Below, piece after piece: positions 56,101 through 64,000 of a DNA stretch of 64,000 bases. Origin of the DNA: Brachionus plicatilis (taxonomy: Eukaryota > Rotifera > Eurotatoria > Ploima > Brachionidae); the NCBI GenBank assembly GCA_010279815.1, contig QEOQ01000226.1, forward strand, positions 2,855,219 to 2,919,218. The letters are read 5' to 3'. The notes beneath the pieces were generated by a model. The model had not been told where the DNA came from. It ran no database searches and saw only the letters and a program-made list of their open reading frames with translations. The position numbers and the translations under genes were made by a program. How positions within the stretch are numbered: the stretch's first letter is position 1; each line of letters starts with the position of its first letter.

Positions 56101-58957
56101 ATAAAGTAAAATAAGGATTCATTCAAAAGAAAATTTAACAAAAATTTCAGAATGATTTAATTTTAAAAAATTTTTTGTTCAAATGGCATATATAAAAGTA
56201 TAATTTATGATCAAATTTCGAATACATTCAAACATTTTTAATGAATATTATCATTGCATTAGAGAACTACAGATAAATATATTTTTACTCAAATTTAATA
56301 AAAATCTTATAATGCTTATAAAAAATCTTCGATACTGCATTATTGTGCATTTAAAATAATTACAGACTTTTCTAAATATAAAATTTTATAATGAATTTTA
56401 CTATACTCTTAAAAACACAAATGTTAAATTAAATATTTTGATTAATTCAAGTTTTTTAATTTTAGGCCTAGATAAGTTACTTTTTATTCCGCTAAATTTA
56501 AAAAAGCTCATTTCTTTTCCTTTTGTTTGTCAGTTCAAAATTTATTTAATTATATTTAAATATTAAAACTATTTAACAGGGGTCTGAGAGAAAGATTAAA
56601 GTTAATTTCAAACTGGCTAGGGTCCTTCCAAAAAAATTATTTTAATAAAAAAAATATTATTTTTCTTTTAAAATTTGGCAATATAAAACGATTAAATTGA
56701 AAGAAACTGCGGTTACCCTAATTTTTTAAATATTTGAAAAAAAAATTTTTTTCTAAAAATTGAAAATTCCAGATATCTTTTTTATAAATTAAAAATTTTT
56801 TTAATTAAAAAAAGGTTATGTATTTAATGTTTCATTAACAAAAAATATACAAAATAAAATACAAATTTTATTTTTATTTTTAGATTTAGCCTAGTTCAGT
56901 ATTAAATTTTTTTTTAAAGAATGGCATAATATAAAATCTTTTGTTGAATTTTCATTAAAATATTTATTTCACATTTCAATCAGAAATCTTTTTAATTTTT
57001 TATTATTAAAGCTTTATTGTCCTTTTTTTTGGGCCCTAAATCACTAACCCCCAATTTTTTTAAAAAGTAAAAAAATTAGTAACAGCTAATTTAGTTTTAA
57101 ATTTTGAGTAATTTCTTAAAATTAAATTAATTTTTTTCGTAAAATTAATCTTTTTTTTTAAAACCTTGCTCCCTGCTGACCCATAACTAACCTCAGTTAT
57201 TATTGTAGAGAGTTTCACAAGCTTTTTAAAAATATGCATAATTTTTGTCCAGGATGCTTAATTTTTGAGATATTCCAAAAAAATTCTAATTCTGAATTAA
57301 TTTTTATTTATTTATTCAAGTTTTTCAAATATAAGAATTAAAAAAATCAATCTGTTTTTAAATATTACTTTTAATGAAAAATTTCAAAAGCTGATTTTTC
57401 ATTTTGATTCATTGATTAAAAAATCAGAAAAAACTTCGAAAATTAATTATTGACATTTATCAGCCAAGGACAATATTTTATTATATTTTTTTTTAATTTA
57501 TAAAAAATTTTTTTATTTTTTTTTAATCATTTTATTTAAAATAAAATTTTTAGATATCGACTTCTAAACCGAAGGCGGCAAATCAGCAAACATCACCCGT
57601 CAGCCTGAATCAGAGTTCTTCGTCAGGCTCAACTCGTAAGCCATGCAATTGTACAAAATCAATGTGTCTCAAACTGTAACATTCTAATTTTAAATTTTTG
57701 AGATTTTTGAATAAAAATTTTAAAAGTTATTGTGACTGCTTTGCTCAGGGCTCGTTCTGTGTTGACTGTAATTGCGTTAATTGCTTTAATACCTTAGATC
57801 ACGAGGAAGAGCGTAATAAGGCGATCAAAATGGTTTTGGAGCGAAATCCTCAAGCATTTCAGTCTAAAATAAGCAAATTTACGGCCTCATTGACCATGTC
57901 CAAGGCGATGCCAGCTCAGATCTCTCAAGCACCAGCACCAACCAGCGGCATAGAGGATCTAATCAGCGCATCGGTCACTACCGATGAACTAGATGAGATC
58001 CAGAGTCGTCATGTAAAAGGATGCAATTGTAAAAAGTCCAACTGTCTTAAACGATACTGTGAGTGCTTTTTGGCCAAGATACAATGCTCGTCTTTGTGCA
58101 AATGTGTCGGATGCAAAAATTGTGATGAGTCGACCAGAACATTGTTACAATTGGCAAATGCAGCTGATCTTCGTAAACAGCAGCATCAGCAGGAACAAAA
58201 ACAACAGCTGATCCAGCAACAGCAACAAAGCAAACAGTTCTTTAGCCCCAAAGGCTCCCAGTCGGGCTTCAGCGGCTCTATCAAACAATCAACTGGTTTT
58301 AAGACCAGGAATTTAGAAAATTCTAATGAAAATAAACATATTCTTATGGAACAACAGCAGCAGTTAATAAGGTAATGTATTTTTTTAAACATTAAATTTT
58401 TTAGTCTTAATTTAAAGTTCAAAGTTTAATAAATAATTTTTTAAAATTTTAAATCTAAAGTTTAATTTATTTTTTCTTTAAATTAAATATTTTTAATTTA
58501 AAATTTAAGGTTTAAAGTTCAATTTATTTTTTCTTTAATTTAATTTTTTTTATTTAAAATTTAAAGTTTAAAGTTTGATTTATTTTTTCTTTAAATTAAA
58601 TCTTTTTAATTTAAAATTTAAAGTTTAAAGTTCAATTTATTTTTTCTTTAAATTAAATCTTTTTAATTTAAAATTTAAGGTTTAAAGTTTAATTTATTTT
58701 TTCTTTAATTTATTTTTTTTAATTTTAGCCGAGCGTACAAGTCAGCCTTAAATAAAAGCATTTTAAAAGAAACGTGTGAACGTTTAATTAGTATTGTTTT
58801 GAGCGAGATTGAGAATGCGGAAATGAAGACTGATGATAGCCAGGATGGATTGAGTGAACCGATGGAAATCGATATGGAAAAGTGTTTGATTGAGCATTTG
58901 GGAAGTTGTTTGGCCGAAATAATCCATAGCGCTGAGACACAGTCGCCGAGCAATTGA
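50199..58957 (+). CDS. LIN54: LIN54, CXC-domain DNA-binding subunit of MuvB/DREAM
   Basis: Six exons: 50199-50762, 50848-50883, 53588-54157, 57554-57675, 57727-58371, 58729-58957; 721 aa (human 749). Residues 1-390 are a Ser/Asn/Thr-rich linker region. Two cysteine-rich CXC (tesmin/TSO1) domains follow: one spanning the exon 4-5 junction ([19 protein letters not shown], ~418-450) and one within exon 5 ([20 protein letters not shown], ~528-565). Each keeps the DNA-contacting tyrosine (LYCDCF, RYCECF). A Gln-rich stretch follows, and a helical C-terminus ([32 protein letters not shown]) that should bind the other MuvB subunits. LIN54 binds CHR promoter elements and represses or activates cell-cycle genes. 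Exon 2 has only 12 codons. Introns 2 and 3 (2.7 and 3.4 kb) carry repeats; intron 5 is a 57-bp tandem repeat. I use the ATG at 50199; in-frame codons back to 50187 lack ATG. Confidence 0.93.
50972..51284. repeat. family-1 hairpin element in LIN54 intron 2
   Basis: Arms share AATAGTCAAAAACTTGTTCT and its complement, and CACCTACTGAGAAAGTCTGC with GCAGACTCCCTCAGTAGGTG. The right end reads TTACATTGC; the left end is degraded. Belongs to family 1 by its CTGCAAAA core. Confidence 0.65.
51965..52455. repeat. inverted-repeat element in LIN54 intron 2
   Basis: Left TATGTCACTGTCAATTTGTA with AAAATGTGTTATTTTGCAAA. Right complement ATTTTACAAAATGACACATT and AAATTGACAGTGACATA. Arms ~75 bp around ~340 bp of AT-rich middle. 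Confidence 0.6.
52782..53193. repeat. TA-flanked CAGTGGTGATTT inverted-repeat element
   Basis: TA|CAGTGGTGATTTCATAACAG ... CTGTTATAAAATCACCACTG|TA. Interior ACGTAA words and a second internal hairpin (AAATTTTTTGAAAAAATGTCC with complement). Related to the ends at 38888/41667. Confidence 0.8.
54625..54760. repeat. dispersed repeat, inverted relative to 12722-12840
   Basis: Contains CGGTCCGATGAGAATATC and TTGTAGAGCAAAAAATTTTC. Diverged copy of the block near TMEM107-like. Short ORF here is not a gene. Confidence 0.55.
55036..55220. repeat. family-1 hairpin element in LIN54 intron 3
   Basis: 185 bp. GGTATTGTGAAATTCAAAT ... ATTTGAATTTCACAGTACC. Almost the whole element is two complementary arms. 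Flanks AAATGACAG and AAATAGCAG match 7/9. It is a short relative of 6012-6383. Confidence 0.8.
58404..58728 (+). repeat. 57-bp tandem repeat filling LIN54 intron 5
   Basis: About five units (marker TTYAATTTATTTTTTCTTTAA at 58461, 58518, 58574, 58631, 58688). Units consist only of A/T runs plus AAAGTTC/AAGGTTT. The last unit runs into the splice acceptor at 58727-58728, so the repeat supplies the polypyrimidine tract. Confidence 0.85.
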
Positions 58958-61019
58958 TTTCCTTAAAAAAATTCTAATGAACAGATATTTATTTTTAAAT
59001 GAAATGTTATTTTTGTTTTAAATTTTTTGATTTACGTGTTGTTGTTTGTTGGATATTTATAGTTTTCCATGTCCAAAAGTTTATACATAGCCGATTAGGA
59101 TTTTATACGCTCCTAAGTTCCAAAGCTTGGTTCAGTTTAAATCGTGTTATTTGCCTTTAAATTGTAAATAAAGGAAATCTAATCTTAAAAGTTTGTAGAC
59201 ATCTCAAAATTCTGTTTTAAGATTGAATTTTATTTCTTGATTTTTTTGTATGAAAAATTAAGGTCGAGTACTTTTTTTTAATTTAAATTGAAATAAATTG
59301 GTTCAACTTCCGACATCAATTAAAAATTTACCACATCCACAAAACAATTTCGTTTTACCGTCGCTTTTAAATGTTAATTAATTTAAATTTGATTGAATAA
59401 AATTGCAATTTTTTACTTCTACATATTTATTAAGAAGATCTTATACTTCGAAAAATAGATTTCGTTTAAAATTAAATTAGCTCAGGTAAATATTGATTGC
59501 AAATTTATTTTCTAAATATTTGGTTATCAGAAAAGAAAATATTTATTATTAGATCCGAATGCTAAATTAGTGGACACTGAATAGGGTCATCTTTAAAAAA
59601 ATTGAAATTTTTTATTTTGAATTATTGAAAACAAAATCGTTTAGATTATACGCTGAGTAATATGTAATTATTTGGAAGCATAATCAGAAAAACTAATCAA
59701 TTAGAATTATTTATTTATTTTTGGAATTCTAATTTAAAAAAAAAAAAATAGTAATAAAATTTTTAATTACTAAAATAGGCTATGATTTAGGCTTTGTGAA
59801 ACTCAGTACAAATGAACCGAAGAAAATGATTAAAATTTATAACTTTTTTTACTAAAAGTTTATCAAAAAATTATTAACATTTAAAATTTATTCGTATTTT
59901 TGAAAAAGTTTTTTTGTTGTTGTTTACTTAAACCCTGGGTAATAGTAGTGGTTTAGGTGATCAACTCGATTCAGAAAACTCTGTGTAAGGTCGGAGCCGT
60001 TGCTCAAAAAGATTTATCAGCTAGGATGATAAGGGACATTTTATTATAACTGGAACCCAGTAAGACAATAAATTTAAAATTTCTAAATTCTCAATTTTTA
60101 ACAATGAAAAAAAAAACAGAACAAACATTTCTACAAAAATTCAATAAGTTTACAATTTTTTTTCTAAATGCTTAAAATTAATTCTATCAATTGTTTAAGC
60201 TAATCCATTCAAAAATTTAATCTTGATTCATTTTCTAAAATTTAATTTTTAAACATTATAATGAAGATGAATTTATGTGGTATTGAAGAGGCTGGTATTA
60301 AAAGATTATCTGAATGCTTTATTATTATCATTATTATTGTTTTTATTATATTAAAGGAAAAATTTTATTAAGTCTGTAGTATTAAATTATTTAGTTGTTA
60401 AATTCTGCCCTGTTTTTTTGATTTAGAATTCAGAATTTCAAGGTATTTAAAAAAATAATCATACCAATTTAGCTTGCTTTAATTTTTGGTTCCAAATTAT
60501 TTTTTTATTTGATTTCAAATAACTTTAATAGCAAATGTTAATTTTTGTAATTTAATTTCTGAATTCTATCTTCATTTTGTTTAAATTTGATTTAAGCTCC
60601 TAAATAAATGTAACACTGTTACATGAATATTTTTTAATGAAGAAAGTCGAAACGTAATTTTACGTAAATTTATGTAAAACATAAATTCAATGAGTAAATT
60701 TTCATAAAATATTGTAATAAAAAGTATAATAAAATGTAAGAAAATGGTCTTCAATCTTCATATTTTTCAATTATTATTTTGATTACCTTTTTTTTGAATA
60801 TTTAAATTCTAATGAGGAATAGTATTTAAAAAACTTTTTTATAAAGACATTACCGGTAAAAACATTTTTTTTTTCAAAATGAAAACTGAACATCCAATTA
60901 AAAAGTAAAAGTCTGATTTTAACTTTTGACTGAATTATCTTATTATTAAGTGTTTTTTGTGTCAGTTTAGTTGATCAGATTTTATAAATTTTTGAAAAAT
61001 TCTAGGGTTAATAGATTTG

Positions 61020-61345
61020 TTGAATATTAAGTTCAGTACAAAAGAACAGAACAAAGTGTAAAAAAATTAAATAACTTAAAATGTTTAAAATTAATTCTAT
61101 GAATGCAACTGAAAAAGTCTGCTATTGATGTGCAAAATCTGCAAAATGCACTTCATTCGATTTTATTGAAATTTAATTTCTGCTGAAATCTGTAAATTTA
61201 GCAGACCTTGATATTTGATGCAACTTTGAATGTTGCACTAAGTTGTATTTACAGAATCAAGTTTAAACATTTAGAAAAAAAGTTATTCAATTTTTTTACA
61301 TTTTTTTCTGTTTTATTTATCATTTTGTACTGAATTTCACAAAAC
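61020..61345. repeat. family-1 hairpin element
   Basis: TTCAGTACAAAAGAACAGAAC ... TTTGTACTGAATTTCACAAAA. The core has GTCTGCTATTGATGTGCAAAATCTGC and GCAGACCTTGATATTTGATGC in opposed order. The outer end on the left is eroded. Confidence 0.65.
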
Positions 61346-61619
61346 TTTTATTTTATTTAATTTGTATCAAAATTAACATCCATTGTGGAGAAGTAAAAAT
61401 TAAGGTGTACAAAAAAATAAGAAATCAAAATATAAATATTAAAAATTTATGAATAAAAATAAAAGAAAAAATCAAAAGACCAAATAAAATATATATAAAA
61501 TAATTTTTTCAAAAAGCTGTAAAATTTAGAACTGTTGACCAAAAGAAATATGAAAAAACAGATTAAAACATTTTCGAATTTTTTTAAAATCCGCATTTTG
61601 AAATAGAATTAAATAAATA

Positions 61620-61982
61620 CAGTGGTTCTACAAAAAGCCCAGAATTGGTAAAATTACGTTATTTTACGAAATTTTACGTGAGTTTTGGTTAGCTTACATA
61701 ATCATACGCAAATATTAGTCGGTAAGGATGTGTAATTTTACATTAAATTACGTAATTTTTAGTAAATTTATCCCAAAATTTTACGGCCCAAAAAAAGAGT
61801 TCTTTGGTAAAAAGAGAAAAAGGTACAGTTTTTAGAAAATTTTAACTAATCTCAAATTTTTACCTTTTCTTACGTAATTATAAGTAAAATTACTTATCTT
61901 TAATCACTAATATTATGTAGGATCACGCAAGCTTACTGATTCTAACGTAAAATAGGGTAATTTTACCGATTCTAATTCTGAA
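61620..61982. repeat. CAGTGG inverted-repeat element, right end decayed
   Basis: TA|CAGTGGTTCTACAAAAAGCC, then AGAATTGGTAAAATTACG. The complement on the right (GGTAATTTTACCGATTCTAA) lacks the terminal 10-20 bp. ACGTAA-rich arms like the element at 31185. Confidence 0.65.
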
Positions 61983-62556
61983 CATTTCAAAAATTTAATT
62001 TAATTAATTAATTAATAGCCATTTGTAGTATTTATTACTTATAATATTTCAAAAATTAAAAATTTTATGGTGATTCTGAGAATAATCTTCTAATCAACAA
62101 TTTTTTTTGTTTATAGATTTATAGTTTTAGTTTCATAGTTTTAGTTAATATCAATATTGATTTTGTTGATCCTTAGTGTCTAACTTCAAAAATTAATTTT
62201 CTGAACGAGAGTAAATTGAGGGAATTCAATCAAAATTGATTAAAATTCTAACCAAAATTAATCTAAATCTTACAAAATTTTCAGAGCATTTTTTAGTAAG
62301 TAATAAACAACTAGATTTCAGTAAAAATACTCGAATTTTAGTTTATTTTTATTTTTTTTCATTCTCTTATTTTTTTAAATTTTTTAAGAAAAGGTTGCTT
62401 GAATTTTACTAAAAGTTTATAAAACGATATTAAAGGACGACTTTCTATCTTTCAAAATAAATGAACAAAAATACTGAAAATAAAGAAAGTTTATTTATTT
62501 TTTTCTAATCAAAATTACCAATTCTTTACGTCAGATAAATAAATAAAATTTTTAAA

Positions 62557-62679
62557 ATGTTTAATTATTTAATCTACTTTTATTTAATGTTACTATTAAT
62601 TTTTTGCTTGAATGAATCACAACAAGATGACTTAGAGACCAAATGCTCGGGACCGCAGTGTTTAGAAAAATCCAACTGA
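62557..62679 (+). CDS. candidate tiny secreted peptide
   Basis: 40-aa ORF, ATG at 62557. It has a strongly hydrophobic N-terminus (NYLIYFYLMLLLIFCL) that looks like a signal peptide, then a polar mature part ESQQDDLETKCSGPQCLEKSN with two cysteines five apart. An AATAAA lies ~20 bases after the stop. The mature part has a balanced codon mix unlike the surrounding AT-rich DNA. No family recognised. It could also be the first exon of a longer gene. Confidence 0.35.
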   Translation: MFNYLIYFYLMLLLIFCLNESQQDDLETKCSGPQCLEKSN

Positions 62680-63914
62680 ATATTCTTTTTTTTTCCAAAA
62701 AATAAAGTTCTTTCACCCTCAGTTTCTGACCGGTATCTCAGCTTTTTTATAATCTATAATGAGAAAACATTCTGAAAAATCATATTTAAATCTGCAAGAT
62801 TTTGTGTAAAATGTACAGGAAGCTACATGATAATTTGGCATTAATTAATTTTATATTTAAAGATATTAATAAATTTGAGTCTTGAATTAAATAGTTCTTT
62901 TATTTCATCCATCATCTAGAGAATTAAATTTTATTAAGAATAAAACATGACAAGAAATAAAGAATTTTAAATCAAAAATGGAAAAGTTAAAAAATTAAGC
63001 TAATAAATAAATTTTAAGCTTTTGAAAAAAATTTACATTTTTCGATTTTAGTTAGATTTTTTAATCTAAAATTCACAGTGTTCATGATCACCAGAAACTT
63101 TATTTGAGATTATTTCCTTGAGCTTAAAGATGAAGATGAATCTTTTCTTAAAAAAGATTGATCTTCATCGGAATTAACTAAAATTTTGTCATAACGGATG
63201 TTTAAAAAATATTAGCGCATTTTTGTTTTTAAAAAAATAAATGTCCAAAAATTTTGTACTCAAATAGTTAAGGACCGTTGTGGTATTGTATTGTAAATAG
63301 TATTGTAGTATACAAAACAATAGCTTTCTTTTTAATTTCAATCTTTCCCTTCGAATAGGCTTATTGGCCTTGAGCTTTGTTTAATAGACCTCATGTCCTA
63401 ATAAATTTAAATTTTAAGATTTTTAGATGTATATCTTCTAAAAGATAATTGAACAAGGCTTGCAATGATAGATGGATCACTTAATTGTGATTATTGGTTA
63501 AAAATATATCGCCACAAAGATAAAATATTTTTTAACTTAATTTTTAAATAGTCAAAAATTTTTTTTTATAAGTTTTTTTGAGTCAACTTTGCAAATTTTG
63601 AATTCTTAAATCTTCATATTTTTATATTTTCAAGTATTTTTTTTGCAATATTTTAGCAAATTTAATCAATAAAGGTATCTAAACAAAATTTAACGTGATA
63701 CGAAAAATTAGTCGGTAATCCAAAAAATGTTTATATCATAATGATGATGCATTAAGAACAATATCGTGCACCAAATATTTGAATTCATTTCAAAACTCCA
63801 CATTGTTTACTTCCTTTTACACCCAAATCACCAAAATTATCTTGCGCGAAGATTGCCCAAATTTATCCCTAGAAAATTAATTTTTTTTAAATAATTTAAA
63901 CTAAAAAAACCCTA

Positions 63915-64000
63915 AAAGTTAGGGGACTACCCGGTTATGTTTTCAGCTGATAGCATATTTTATTATCAAACTGGTCACCTACGGTTTTGTTATCATGCGG
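63915..64000 (+). repeat. short dispersed repeat (copy also at 31785)
   Basis: CTACCCGGTTATGTTTTCAG, TGATAGC, ATCAAACTGGTCACC, CGGTTTTGTTATCA. Runs into the window end, so its extent is unknown. Confidence 0.5.

Larger units (their letters stand above)
58958..64000. other. long intergenic region downstream of LIN54
   Basis: AATAAA-type signals near 59170 may end LIN54. A half family-1 hairpin (GGCTTTGTGAAACTCAGTAC) lies at ~59794. A GC-richer patch at 59930-60060 has no convincing exon. Repeats at 61020-61345, 61620-61982 and 63915-64000, and a small ORF at 62557, are listed separately. Nothing else recognised. Confidence 0.4.

Noticed and set aside
58404..58728. Possible CRISPR-like array
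   Set aside because: Units are contiguous with no unique spacers; an ordinary minisatellite in a eukaryotic intron.
59930..60060. GC-richer patch with short open frame ending ENSV
   Set aside because: Only ~16 codons, no convincing acceptor or partner exon; too weak to list as a gene.

Overview
This is a very AT-rich piece of animal nuclear genome. Its protein-coding genes are interrupted by spliceosomal GT-AG introns. Every gene I can name has a metazoan counterpart: vezatin, two PTGES2-like genes, DNAAF1, SNRPB, CCDC34, TSC1, KIF3A and LIN54. Base composition, very short unexpanded introns (about 44-60 bp) and ciliary genes fit a small ciliated invertebrate. A monogonont rotifer such as Brachionus would fit, but that is an inference and nothing in the sequence fixes the species. 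Two runs of N (18455-18496 and 45467-46356) are assembly gaps.

Layout. 1-671: non-coding. 672-2471 (+): vezatin-like gene in one exon. 2827-8882 (-): tandem pair of membrane-bound PTGES2-like thioredoxin-fold/GST genes. 8883-13127: transposon graveyard (hairpin elements, MULE and LINE fragments). 13128-17286: four-helix membrane protein resembling TMEM107 (+), convergent with DNAAF1 (-). 17287-19499: non-coding, one gap. 19500-19954 (+): secreted/GPI-type Ly6 three-finger protein. 20073-20738 (-) SNRPB and 21103-25975 (+) CCDC34 are divergent. 26251-37888 (-) TSC1 and 38292-45416 (+) KIF3A are also divergent. 46357-50198: repeats, an orphan terminal exon and a relic of the LIN54 first exon. 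50199-58957 (+): LIN54. 58958-64000: repeats and one candidate tiny secreted peptide.

Function. The genes do not form a pathway, but cilia are over-represented: KIF3A (anterograde IFT motor), DNAAF1 (axonemal dynein assembly), CCDC34 (flagellum-associated) and possibly TMEM107 (transition zone). TSC1 belongs to mTORC1 control, SNRPB to the spliceosome, and LIN54 to the DREAM/MuvB cell-cycle repressor complex.

The most unusual layer is the repeat content. Introns are either about 50 bp or inflated to 1.5-6 kb by transposons, many of them giant hairpins whose two arms are nearly complementary. One hairpin family (ends GG-ATTGTGAA, centre rich in CTGCAAA) recurs at least seven times. Its best copies are flanked by perfect 9-bp target duplications, and one insertion can be read against an empty site elsewhere in the window. 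Exon boundaries given here are read by eye from reading frame, splice signals and remembered family similarity; no alignment was run.
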